DNA of 64,000 bases, taken from NCBI RefSeq assembly GCF_014898155.1, contig NZ_CP062938.1, forward strand, positions 1,488,001-1,552,000, given 5' to 3'. The translations under genes and the position numbers were made by a program. The DNA comes from Bifidobacterium eulemuris (lineage in GTDB: Bacteria > Actinomycetota > Actinomycetes > Actinomycetales > Bifidobacteriaceae). Every line of letters starts with the position of its first letter. Position 1 is the first letter of the stretch. Under the pieces are notes generated by a model, which was given only the letters and a program-made list of their open reading frames with translations, searched no databases and had not been told where the DNA came from. Positions 32,453-41,318 of this stretch are shown here, in pieces.

Positions 32453-34213
32453 CTACTCCTGGCTCTGGCTCTCGTACTGCTCCTTGACCTCCTGACGCGC
32501 GGCGGTCATCTCCTTGCTGTTGGCCAGATCGACCTGGTACACCTCGTCGTAGCCGAGCGACTCGATGTTCGCCACGGCGTCGGCCCACACCTGGTCGAAC
32601 TCCGCGTCGCTGGACGTGAACACCGCCTGCCAGCACGCGTTCACCACCGAGGTCTTGACCTGTCCGCGTACCGCGGAGATCTTGGAATCCTCGTCGGGCG
32701 CGCTGTAGGTGGCGCCCGGAATCACCGCCAGCTTGTCGTTGGATTCGAGATACTCCATGGTGGTGCGCGCCCCGCCCATATGCTCCTGCCAATCCACGTC
32801 GAGCGCGGTGTCGCGCTTGGCCAGCTCGGAATCCCACATCTGGTAGTTGTAGGCCACGCCGGTGTTCGGATCGATGTCCTTGTTGAGCACGGTGCTGACG
32901 TTGAGCTGCGAGGCGCCGGTGGTGTAGTCGCCGCCGCCGTACTCGTCCGGCACGGTCACGCTTTCGCCGGAGACGGCCTTGACGCCGAAGTCGGTCAGAT
33001 ACGGCTGGCCGTCCTCGTCCACGTCCCACGTCAGACCCTGCAGTCCGGCCGCGCCGTTGGTCTGCGAACCGGAGGCCTGGATGCCTTCGGGCGAATACAG
33101 CCAGTCGACGAACTTGACCAGACGCTCCTTGTTCTTCGCGTTGGCGCCGATGGCGATGAAGGTGCTGGTGCCGTTGGGCTGGGCGCCCTTCGAGGCGATG
33201 GTCATATCGTCGATGTCCAGCATCATGAAGCCCTGGCCGGCCTCCTTATGGTCGGTGGTGTTGTACGCCGCCTGTCCCAGCCACGGCCAGAAGGAGAACA
33301 GCACCTTGCCTTCCTTGTACTTGGAGTACATGGTGTCGTAGTTCTGCGTGGTGGATTCCGGATCCACCAATCCCATCTGGTAGGCCTTGTTGAAGAACTT
33401 CAGCGCGCGCACGTACTGGCCGTCCTCGTCGATCAGCGACTGGTAGTCGTCTCCCGCGGCGTTGGACAGCACATAGCCGATGCCTTCGGCGTAGCCGTAG
33501 AACGCGGGGAACTGGTAGCCGTTCTGCATGGCCTCGCCGTCCCAATCCTTGAACAGCGACAGCGCGTAGATGTCGTCGGTGCCCTCGGCCTCGCGGGCCG
33601 CGTCCTGCATCTGCTTGAGCACCGGCAGCAAGTCCTCCAGCGTCCCCACTTCGGGGTAGCCGATCGCCTTGTAGTAGTCCCAACGCACGAACGGGCCGAA
33701 GGTCGGCTCCACGCCCTCGCTGGATTCCGTGGGCGCCAGCGACGAAACCGAGGTCGGGATGCCCCACACGCCGCTTTCCTGGTTGGCGGTGGCGGTGAGC
33801 TCGTCGATCGCGCTCTGGTACTGCTTGAGATACTCCGTATCGTCGATGTACTCGCTGATATCGGCCACCAGTCCGGCCTTCACCACGTCCTCGGCCTGGC
33901 CGTTGCCGCTGCCCATGATGATGATGTCGCCCAGATTGCCCGCCGCGGAGCGGGTGTCGAACAGCGTGCTGCCGCCGCCGGCCACGTTCGGGGCCACGAT
34001 GTTGAGCGTGATGTTGAACTTGTCTTTGACGAGCTTGGCGAACCAGCCCTTCTGCTCGCCCTGATAGTTGGCGAGCGAGTCGAAGACCTCGACCGTCATC
34101 TCCGAGCCGTCGTCGACGCCGTCGGCGGCGGTGTCTCCGCCGCAGGCCGCCATCGACGCGCACATGGCCATGATTCCGATTCCGGCCACCACTTTCCTGC
34201 ATAGATGCTTCAT
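32453..34213 (-). CDS. Extracellular solute-binding lipoprotein 1 (LplA-like)
   Basis: 586 residues. The signal peptide ends with lipobox SMAACGG (Cys24). The rest is a large family 1 solute-binding protein with segments such as TFGPFVRWDYYKAIGYPEVG, DIYALSLFKDWDG and VLFSFWPWLGQAAYNTTDHK. It is a clear paralogue of the product of 45851-47608 and has the LplA/YtcQ-like architecture used for oligosaccharide import. No permease gene is adjacent; it could share the LplB/LplC pair at 47.7-49.7 kb or another channel. Start supported by GAGGAAGC before ATG. Confidence 0.9.
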   Translation of the reverse strand: MKHLCRKVVAGIGIMAMCASMAACGGDTAADGVDDGSEMTVEVFDSLANYQGEQKGWFAKLVKDKFNITLNIVAPNVAGGGSTLFDTRSAAGNLGDIIIMGSGNGQAEDVVKAGLVADISEYIDDTEYLKQYQSAIDELTATANQESGVWGIPTSVSSLAPTESSEGVEPTFGPFVRWDYYKAIGYPEVGTLEDLLPVLKQMQDAAREAEGTDDIYALSLFKDWDGEAMQNGYQFPAFYGYAEGIGYVLSNAAGDDYQSLIDEDGQYVRALKFFNKAYQMGLVDPESTTQNYDTMYSKYKEGKVLFSFWPWLGQAAYNTTDHKEAGQGFMMLDIDDMTIASKGAQPNGTSTFIAIGANAKNKERLVKFVDWLYSPEGIQASGSQTNGAAGLQGLTWDVDEDGQPYLTDFGVKAVSGESVTVPDEYGGGDYTTGASQLNVSTVLNKDIDPNTGVAYNYQMWDSELAKRDTALDVDWQEHMGGARTTMEYLESNDKLAVIPGATYSAPDEDSKISAVRGQVKTSVVNACWQAVFTSSDAEFDQVWADAVANIESLGYDEVYQVDLANSKEMTAARQEVKEQYESQSQE

Positions 34214-34345
34214 GCTTCCTCGCTTTCTTCATCGAACGCACGCACCTTCCCATCCTCATTGACACTGGGAGCGATGCGATACGACTTGGTATTCAGGCTA
34301 TGGCCGACCCGTCGTCGCGAACGAACTATTTCGACGATTTTCGAC

Positions 34346-34371
34346 AAAAAGCCCCGCCGATGCGAGGGGCC
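34346..34371 (-). terminator. Probable terminator after the LacI gene of the GH42 operon
   Basis: On the minus strand a GCCCCTCGC/GCGGGGC stem is followed by TTTTTGTC, 17 bp past the LacI stop. This marks the 3' end of the long glycosidase operon. Confidence 0.65.
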
Positions 34372-34387
34372 GTCGCCACGCCGGCGA

Positions 34388-35422
34388 TCAGGCGTCGATT
34401 TCCCGAGCCTGCGCCACGCTGCCCCGCCGCAGATACGACACCGGCATCAATTCGACGTCCCCATCCGCGCCTCGGCGGCGCCTGCCCTCGATCAGATCCA
34501 CCAGCACGTCCACGGCGCGGTTGCAGGTGCTGTACGGCTGCATCGGAATCTCGTCGATCCGCTCGCCCATGGCGGACGCATGGCCGAACGAGCCCAGCAT
34601 CAGCATGGAGATGTCGCGGGGCACGTCCTTGCCTTGGGATTGCAGCACGGCGGCGAGATTCGACAGAGCGGTCACATCGCATTGCCCGATCACCGCGGTG
34701 ATCAGCGGATCCTGCTCGAACGCGCTCGCCGCGATGCGCGAGACGTCCTCGGTGCCGCCGTCGCGCATGGCCACGAACGTCACCGAAACGCCCACCGACC
34801 GGGCCCGCGCCATAATGGCGTCCCTGGTGCGCACCAGAAAATTCACCTGCGAAAGATAGGCGGCCACCGGCGAGCCGACGAACAGCACATGCCGATGGCC
34901 GAAGCAGCGCAGCACATCGACCGCCTTGCGCCCCATTCTCTCGAAATCGAGGTCGATGGCCACCAGCCCCTCGACCTTACGGGGGCATCCGATCGACACC
35001 ACCGGCACGCGCGAGACCCGCGCCTCGGCGGCGCGCGGATCCTCCAGCGAGACGTCCAGCAGCACCACGCCGTCCACCGCGCCGGAGTCCGCCATGCGCA
35101 TGATATCCGTGCTGCCGGCCTCCTCGGTCATCACCAGCACGTCGTAGCCGCGCCTGCGGGCCTGCTTGGCTATGGCGAAGCAGAACGGCGCCCAGTACAT
35201 ATAGTCGGTGGATTCGTCGATCGGAGAGCTCATCGCGATCACGCCGGCGCGGGCGCCCCGCACGGCATGCGTCTCGCCGCGCGAATGGTAGCCGAGCTCA
35301 CGCGCGGCCCGCATCACCTTCAGTTTCGTCTCGCCGCTGACGGAGCGCTTGCCGCTCATCACATACGAGACGGTGCTGACCGAGACGCCGGCGCGGGCCG
35401 CGACCTCCTTTATCCCCGGCAT
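34388..35422 (-). CDS. LacI-family regulator of the glycosidase operon
   Basis: 344 residues: HTH IKEVAARAGVSVSTVSYVMS (residues 4-23) and a ligand domain. Its ATG overlaps the 3' end of the GH42 gene by 13 bp, so it is the last gene of the glycosidase operon and probably an autoregulator. I could not identify its operator; no TTCAAACGTTTGAA-like palindrome is visible upstream of the operon genes. The inducing sugar is unknown. Confidence 0.9.
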   Translation of the reverse strand: MPGIKEVAARAGVSVSTVSYVMSGKRSVSGETKLKVMRAARELGYHSRGETHAVRGARAGVIAMSSPIDESTDYMYWAPFCFAIAKQARRRGYDVLVMTEEAGSTDIMRMADSGAVDGVVLLDVSLEDPRAAEARVSRVPVVSIGCPRKVEGLVAIDLDFERMGRKAVDVLRCFGHRHVLFVGSPVAAYLSQVNFLVRTRDAIMARARSVGVSVTFVAMRDGGTEDVSRIAASAFEQDPLITAVIGQCDVTALSNLAAVLQSQGKDVPRDISMLMLGSFGHASAMGERIDEIPMQPYSTCNRAVDVLVDLIEGRRRRGADGDVELMPVSYLRRGSVAQAREIDA

Positions 35423-37470
35423 CGCACGGCGAGCACTTCCACTCCGTAGGGGGCCAGCTCATGCTCGACGCCCGCCGCGGCCGACGCATCGCCCACCAGC
35501 ACATCCGCGCTGTCGGCGTCCACCGGCACCAGCACGCGCCGCGCCTGGCCGGTCATATTCAGCACGAACACGAAATCCGTGTCGTCGTCGCCATGGCGCG
35601 TCGCCACCTCCACGCCCTCCGGCGTTTCGAAGGCGAAGACGCCCAGTTCGGCGACAAGCGCGCCGAGGAACGCGTCCATGCCGTCCTCGTCCAGCGGGGT
35701 GCCGACGTAGTACGCCCGGCCTTGGCCGAACTCGTTGACGCTGAGCGCGGCGGTATCGGCGTAGAAGTCGTCCCCGTCGTATTCGGCCAACGCGCGGGCG
35801 CCCTCGAGATGCATGATGCTGGCGACGATCTCGCCGCGGGCCTGGCCGCCGCCCAGCTCGCCGCCCAAACGCACCGCGACCGTCTCGTCCGGCGCGAGCG
35901 CGTCGATCTCCTCGACCCACACGCCGCACACCTCACGCAACGCGCCGGGGTAGCCGCCGGGCACCACCAGATCATGCTCGTCATGGATGCCGGCCATATA
36001 GCCGGTCACGAAGCGCCCGCCCTCGCGCACATACTCCTCGAGGGCCTCGGCCACGCCGGGCTTGACCATAATCAGCGCGGGCGCGACCACCAGCGCATAC
36101 CGCTTGAGTTCCGCGGCCGGCGTGGTGCTGGCGATGACATCGACCTCCACATTGCGCCGGTGCAGCGCGCGGTAGAAGCGGTGCACCTCCTGCGGATACT
36201 GGAATCCCTTGGTCGGACCCACACAGCCCTCCAGCGACCAGTAGCTCTCCCAATCGAACATCACGGCCACGCGGGCGCGCGTGTGGGACCCCATCAGCCG
36301 GGCACCCACACGCTCCAGCTCCTCGCCGAGCGCCGCGGTCTCGCGGAACACGCGGGAGTCCTCGGTGCCGTCGTGGGCGATCACCGCGCCGTGGAAGCGC
36401 TCGCAGCCGCCGATCGACTGGCGCATCTGGAAGAACTGCACCGTGTCGGCGCCATGGGCCACCGCCTGCCAGCTCAGCGCGCGCACCTCGCCGGGGCGCT
36501 TGACCTTGCAGAAGGGGAACCAGTTCTGCTGGTTCGGCGTCTGCTCCATCAGCATGAACGGCTTGCCGCCGCCCACCCCGCGCATCAGGTCGTGGCACAT
36601 GGCCGTGTAGCTGGAGGGCATATCCATGCCGGGATAGTTGTCCCAGCTGACCACGTCCAGCTCGCGGCCCCAGGCGAAGTAGTCGAGGTCCTTGAACGTG
36701 CCCATGAGATTCGTGGTGATCGGGGTGGCGGCGTCATGGCGGCGCACCGCATCCCGCTCGTTGACGTAGCAGGCGAGCTGCGACTCGTTCTGGAAGCGGC
36801 GGTAGTCCATCAGCAGGCCGGAGACCACCGCCTTCTCGGTGCCGATGCCGTCGCCGTATTCCACCGGCGGCACCACGTCGGCCCAGTCGACGATCGTATG
36901 GCTCCAGAAGTTCGCGCACCACGCCCGGTTCAGCGCCTCCAACGTGCCGTATTTGCCCCGTAGCCATTCGCGGAAGGCCTCGGCGCACGTCTCGCAGTAG
37001 CACATGCCGCCACCGCCGCCGTACTCGTTGCCGATATGCCAGGCCTTCAGGCCCGGGGTGCCCGCGTAGCGTTCGGCGATGCGCGAGGCGAGTTCGCCGG
37101 ACAGCCCGCGGAACACGGCGGAGTTCGGGCAGAAGTTGTGGCGTCCGCCGAACACGTGGCGGCGGCCGTTCGATTCGGTGCGGATGACCTCGGGATGGGT
37201 GCGCACCAGCCAGGCCGGCAGCGCGGCGGTGGAGGTGGCGAGCACGATGTTGAACTTGTGGCGCACCAGCAGGGCCACGATCCTGTCCAGCGTGGCGAAG
37301 TCGTATTCGCCTTCGTCGGGCTGCAGCAGCGTCCACGAGAACACGTTGATGGTGGCTTCGTTGATATGCGCGTGCTCGAGCATCTCGATATCACGCTCCC
37401 AGGTCTCCTCGGGCCATTGCTCGGGGTTCCAGTCGCCGCCGAACAGGAAGCTGTCGAACAGGGGTTGCAT
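35410..37470 (-). CDS. GH42 beta-galactosidase
   Basis: 686 residues, intracellular. The N-terminal FGGDWNPEQWPEETWERDI is the GH42 entry. The acid/base is Glu149 in HIGNEYGG and the nucleophile Glu309 in LMEQTPNQQNW; trimerisation and C-terminal beta domains follow. CYCETC-type cysteines (about residues 150-160) match the GH42 zinc site. It removes non-reducing beta-galactosyl residues; in this locus the galactose on xylosyl side chains (beta-1,2) is a plausible target. An arabinopyranosidase activity, known for some GH42 members, cannot be excluded. AAGGAGA precedes the start. Confidence 0.93.
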   Translation of the reverse strand: MQPLFDSFLFGGDWNPEQWPEETWERDIEMLEHAHINEATINVFSWTLLQPDEGEYDFATLDRIVALLVRHKFNIVLATSTAALPAWLVRTHPEVIRTESNGRRHVFGGRHNFCPNSAVFRGLSGELASRIAERYAGTPGLKAWHIGNEYGGGGGMCYCETCAEAFREWLRGKYGTLEALNRAWCANFWSHTIVDWADVVPPVEYGDGIGTEKAVVSGLLMDYRRFQNESQLACYVNERDAVRRHDAATPITTNLMGTFKDLDYFAWGRELDVVSWDNYPGMDMPSSYTAMCHDLMRGVGGGKPFMLMEQTPNQQNWFPFCKVKRPGEVRALSWQAVAHGADTVQFFQMRQSIGGCERFHGAVIAHDGTEDSRVFRETAALGEELERVGARLMGSHTRARVAVMFDWESYWSLEGCVGPTKGFQYPQEVHRFYRALHRRNVEVDVIASTTPAAELKRYALVVAPALIMVKPGVAEALEEYVREGGRFVTGYMAGIHDEHDLVVPGGYPGALREVCGVWVEEIDALAPDETVAVRLGGELGGGQARGEIVASIMHLEGARALAEYDGDDFYADTAALSVNEFGQGRAYYVGTPLDEDGMDAFLGALVAELGVFAFETPEGVEVATRHGDDDTDFVFVLNMTGQARRVLVPVDADSADVLVGDASAAAGVEHELAPYGVEVLAVRCRG

Positions 37471-37523
37471 CGCGGGTCTCCTTAATGATGGTGGGTATGA
37501 ACGGGTATGGGCGCGGGATCGGC

Positions 37524-39059
37524 TCAGCGGGATGGGGCAGACGGGTCAGACGGATCAGACGCGCCCGCGCGGTACGTCACGTCGTGGAAGACCACCTCGC
37601 CGCCGCCGTGCGCGTACACGCCGAGCAGCACGCCGGTGAATCCGCCCGCGTTGGAGAACGACAGCACCTTGCCGGGCGCGAACCCCAGCGGCACGGACGT
37701 ATCGCAGTCGGCGGAGCGCGCCTCGAAATGGTAGCCGCGCTCGTCGCCGCGCACGATCAGCGTCAGCATCGGCGCCGCAGGCAGGCTGGTCATGCCCACC
37801 GTCGTGGACAATCCGGCGTTATGCACGCGGGCCTCCACGGTGACGACGCCGTCGTTCGCCGCGTGGGCGGCGACGGTGAGATAGTGGGCCGAATTGGCGT
37901 ACACCACCACACCGGTCTGCCCGGTCTCCAGGCTTTTCGGATTGGCCAGCGTGGCCTGGAAGGCGAAGCGCACATCGGTCTGGCGCGTGCCGATCAGCGG
38001 AGCACCGTGCGTAAGGCCGAAATCCTGCTCCCGGGCCCGCACCGCGATCGTCGCCGAGCCGTCCGTCGCGTTCGACGATTCGACCAGATAGCGATGTTCG
38101 GCGTCGATGGCGGGCGTCACCCACGCGACCGCCTGCTCCAGCGAGCCGCCGTCGCCGACGAGCGCGCAGTCGTAGGATTGGTCGGCGAGATCCGGCCAGC
38201 CGTCCTTCCAGTCGAACCAGACGGCGTAGGGTTCGCGGCCCACCCAGCCCTGGGCGGGATATTCGTCGTTGTTGCGGGTGCCGTGGAACACCATCAGCGT
38301 GCGGTCGGCCTCGAAGTGGGCGCAATCGCAATGGCCGATAGCCTGCAGCGTCAGATGCGTGCTGCGGTTGGTGATCAACGGATTGCCCGGATACATCTCG
38401 TACGGCCCGTAAGGATCGTCGGCGCGGGCGATGTTCTCCATATGTCCCGATTCGGTGCCGCCCTCGGCCCACATCAGATAGTAGGTGCCGCCGCGCTTGT
38501 ACAGATGCGGCCCCTCGGGGTTGGATCCGGTGATGCCCGCGCAGATGCGGCGGCGCTCGGTGAGCACGGTGCCGTTCGCCGCGTCGATTTCGGACAGGTA
38601 GATGCCGGCGGGCTCGTCCTCGCCGCCGCCCTCGTTGCCGCAGATATAGGCTTTGCCGTCGTCGTCGAAGAACAGGCTGGGGTCGATGCCGGGCCACCCC
38701 TCCACCCAGATCGGCTCCGACCAGCCGGCGCGCGGATCAGTTGAGGTGAGGATCATATTGCCGGTGTTCACATTGGTGACGATGAGATAGTACGTGCCGT
38801 CATGCCAGCGCAGCGTGGGCGCGTAGATGCCCTGGTTGTTGCCCATCGCCTCGTAGGGGAATTGGCTGGCGCGGTCCATCGCGTCGCCGATTTTCGTCCA
38901 ATGCTCGCCGTCCTCGCTTTCGAACACCGGCAGTCCGGGGAAATACTCGAACGAGCTGTTCACCATCAGATAGCCGCCCTCGGGTCTGACGCAGATGGTG
39001 GGATCGGGGTGGAAGCCGGAGGCGATGCGCCGCGCCGGCTTGACGTTGAATAAGGTCAT
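37524..39059 (-). CDS. GH43-family xylosidase/arabinofuranosidase
   Basis: 511 residues, two domains: a five-bladed propeller (residues ~10-320) and a C-terminal beta-sandwich (about 330-511). Catalytic positions visible: base Asp in SGFHPDPTI, pKa-modulating Asp in WPGIDPSLFFDDDGKAYI and acid Glu in GSNPEGPHLYKRGG. The SSFEYFPGLPVFESEDGEHW region is typical of the GH43_11/12/13 branch. It probably cleaves xylosyl or arabinofuranosyl side groups; the subfamily needs phylogeny. I chose the ATG at 39059; the longer frame upstream runs antisense through the intergenic hairpin. Confidence 0.87.
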   Translation of the reverse strand: MTLFNVKPARRIASGFHPDPTICVRPEGGYLMVNSSFEYFPGLPVFESEDGEHWTKIGDAMDRASQFPYEAMGNNQGIYAPTLRWHDGTYYLIVTNVNTGNMILTSTDPRAGWSEPIWVEGWPGIDPSLFFDDDGKAYICGNEGGGEDEPAGIYLSEIDAANGTVLTERRRICAGITGSNPEGPHLYKRGGTYYLMWAEGGTESGHMENIARADDPYGPYEMYPGNPLITNRSTHLTLQAIGHCDCAHFEADRTLMVFHGTRNNDEYPAQGWVGREPYAVWFDWKDGWPDLADQSYDCALVGDGGSLEQAVAWVTPAIDAEHRYLVESSNATDGSATIAVRAREQDFGLTHGAPLIGTRQTDVRFAFQATLANPKSLETGQTGVVVYANSAHYLTVAAHAANDGVVTVEARVHNAGLSTTVGMTSLPAAPMLTLIVRGDERGYHFEARSADCDTSVPLGFAPGKVLSFSNAGGFTGVLLGVYAHGGGEVVFHDVTYRAGASDPSDPSAPSR

Positions 39060-39081
39060 ACTGCTGCTCCTTTGCAACGAA

Positions 39082-39111
39082 CGAGGGAGAGACACGGCTG
39101 CCTCTCCCTCG
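39082..39111. repeat. Intercistronic hairpin between GH31 and GH43
   Basis: Perfect 10-bp stem CGAGGGAGAG/CTCTCCCTCG with a 10-nt loop. No T-tract; a transcript-stabilising or attenuating element within the operon is likely. Confidence 0.7.
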
Positions 39112-39187
39112 CGTTTGTCTACGGACGCCCTCGGCGCGTGCCGGTCGACGCCGGGCCCGGTCGGGCGCTTGGATATGCGATTGCCGA

Positions 39188-41227
39188 CTAGACGTTCAGC
39201 GGGTCGGCTCCCGGACGCACCAGCACCGGCAGGGTGTGGTAGTCGTAGGTCTTGGTGTACCAACGGCCCGGCTCGTGGCTTTCGCCCGTGATCAGGTTGA
39301 CCCACGGCTCGCCCGCATGGTCGCCGCCGGCATCCGGCACATAGAAGCGCGCGGTGCCGTCCTCGCTGAACACCGGCGCCACCAGCAGATCATCGCCCAG
39401 CATGTACTGCGTGTCGATGTCCTCGCAGGAGGGATCATCCGGGAATTCGAGAACCATGGCGCGCATCATCGGCACGCCGGTTTCATGCGTGACCTTCGCC
39501 TGCTCAAGCAGATAGGGCTTGAGACGCAGCTTGAGCTTGGTGAACTCGCGGGAGACGTCCACCGCCTCGTCGCCGTACAGCCACGGCACCTTGTATTCGG
39601 TGGAGCCGTGGTAGCGCGAATGCGAGCTGAGCAGGCCGAACTGGGTCCAGCGCTTGAACAGATCGGGGGTGGGCTTGTCCTCGAAACCGGCGATGTCGTG
39701 GCTCCAGTAGCCGAAGCCGGACATGCCGAAGCTCAGGCCCGCGCGCAGGGACTCCGCCATCGACGGATAGTTCGACGAGCAGTCGCCGCCCCAGTGCACG
39801 GGGAACTGCTGGCCGCCGACGGTGGCCGAACGGGCGAAGAGGATGGCCTCATCCGCGCCCTTGACCTCGGCGATCACGTCGTACACCGCCTTGTTGTACA
39901 GGTAGGTGTAGTAGTTGTGCATCAGTTCGGGGTCGGAGCCGTCGAAGTAGCGCACGTCCTTGGTGGGGATGCGCTCGCCGAAGTCCGTCTTGAAGCAGTC
40001 GACGCCCTGGGCCATCAGACGCCTGAGGTGGTTCTGGTACCACGCGGTGGCCTCGGGGTTGGTGAAGTCGACGATGGCCATGCCGGCCTGCCACAGATCC
40101 CACTGCCACACGGAGCCGTCGGCGTTCTTGATGAAGTAGCCCTTGGCCGCGCCTTCCGCGAACAGCGGGGACTTCTGGCCCACATAGGAGTTGATCCAGG
40201 CGCACACCTTCAGGCCGCGCTCATGCAGTTTGGCCAGCATGCCCTCGGGATCGGGGAACTTGGACTCGTCCCATTCGAAGTTGCACCACTCGAGCTCCTT
40301 CATCCAACGGCAGTCGAAGTGGAACACGCTCAGCGGGATGTCGCGCTCGGCCATGCCGTCGACGAACTCCATCACGGTGTTCTCGTCGTAGTCGGTGGTG
40401 AACGAGGTGGACAGCCACAGGCCGTAGCTCCATTCGGGCACCAGCGGCGGCTTGCCGGTCAGGTCGGTGTAGGTGTTGAGGATGCCCTTGAGGTTCTCGC
40501 CGCCGATCACCGAGTAGCTCATCTCCTCGCCGGGCAGGGAGAACTGCACGCGGGAGACCTTCTCGGAGCCGATTTCGAAGCTGACCTTGCCGGGGGTGTC
40601 CACGAACAGGCCGTAGTTCTTGTTGCTCAGATAGAACGGGATGTTCTTGTACGCTTGCTCGGTGCCGGTGCCGCCGTCCTCGTTCCAGATCTCGACGCTC
40701 TGGCCGTTCTTGATGAAGTTGGTGAAGCGCTCGCCCAGGCCGTAGATCTTCTCGCCCACGCCGAGGTCGAGCTGCTCGGAGACGTGCAACTGGCCGTCCG
40801 GATCGGTGACCAGCGCCTTGGCGCGCCAGCCGGAGTGCGCAATCTCCTTGCCGTCGTAGAGGTACTGGAAGTCGATGGTCTCGCCCTTGGCGATCCTCAG
40901 GGTCAGACGGCCGGAGGTGAATTCCCACGCCTCGTCGTTTTCCGTGATCTCGACGTCCGGATCGGTTTCGTTGAGCTGGAACTTGGGGCAGTTCGAGCGG
41001 TCCTTGCGCAGGTTGATCAGACACGTGGTGATGATGTCGGGACGCGGCGAGGTGACCTCGATGGTGAGGATGCCGCCGCCGAGCGTCTGGCCGGGGTGGT
41101 GGATCGGCACACCGAACGGGCAGAACAACGTGAGCTTCTTGGGCTCGACGTTGGCCGTGTAGATGTTGGCCGCGTACTTGACGTCGTAGCCGTCGCGGAT
41201 CAGCCAGCCGCCGTTGAGGAACTTCAT
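39188..41227 (-). CDS. GH31 YicI-like alpha-xylosidase, short C-terminus
   Basis: 679 residues. The N-terminal MKFLNGGWLIRDGYDVKYA is characteristic of YicI. Nucleophile Asp415 in CFKTDFGERIP and acid/base Asp482 in VHWGGDCSSNYP align with E. coli YicI Asp416 and Asp482. YicI removes alpha-1,6-xylose from isoprimeverose and xyloglucan oligosaccharides. YicI is about 772 residues; this one stops after the LPVLVRPGADPLNV segment, so the distal C-terminal beta-sandwich is missing. AAAGGAGC precedes the ATG. An operator of the shared 24-bp family lies 68 bp upstream. Confidence 0.93.
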   Translation of the reverse strand: MKFLNGGWLIRDGYDVKYAANIYTANVEPKKLTLFCPFGVPIHHPGQTLGGGILTIEVTSPRPDIITTCLINLRKDRSNCPKFQLNETDPDVEITENDEAWEFTSGRLTLRIAKGETIDFQYLYDGKEIAHSGWRAKALVTDPDGQLHVSEQLDLGVGEKIYGLGERFTNFIKNGQSVEIWNEDGGTGTEQAYKNIPFYLSNKNYGLFVDTPGKVSFEIGSEKVSRVQFSLPGEEMSYSVIGGENLKGILNTYTDLTGKPPLVPEWSYGLWLSTSFTTDYDENTVMEFVDGMAERDIPLSVFHFDCRWMKELEWCNFEWDESKFPDPEGMLAKLHERGLKVCAWINSYVGQKSPLFAEGAAKGYFIKNADGSVWQWDLWQAGMAIVDFTNPEATAWYQNHLRRLMAQGVDCFKTDFGERIPTKDVRYFDGSDPELMHNYYTYLYNKAVYDVIAEVKGADEAILFARSATVGGQQFPVHWGGDCSSNYPSMAESLRAGLSFGMSGFGYWSHDIAGFEDKPTPDLFKRWTQFGLLSSHSRYHGSTEYKVPWLYGDEAVDVSREFTKLKLRLKPYLLEQAKVTHETGVPMMRAMVLEFPDDPSCEDIDTQYMLGDDLLVAPVFSEDGTARFYVPDAGGDHAGEPWVNLITGESHEPGRWYTKTYDYHTLPVLVRPGADPLNV

Positions 41228-41294
41228 AAAGCCTTGCTCCTTTGCAGTGCGGGGCCGCGCTCCGTCGACGGAACACGGCCCGGTCGTCATTTGA

Positions 41295-41318
41295 CTTATT
41301 TATAAGTTTATAAATAAG
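41295..41318. promoter_or_regulatory. 24-bp AT-rich palindromic operator, site 2 (alpha-xylosidase)
   Basis: Left half CTTATTTATAAG, right half TTTATAAATAAG, the most symmetric of the three sites. It overlaps the last codons and stop of the GH3 gene and would control an internal promoter for GH31-GH43-GH42-lacI. Confidence 0.82.
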
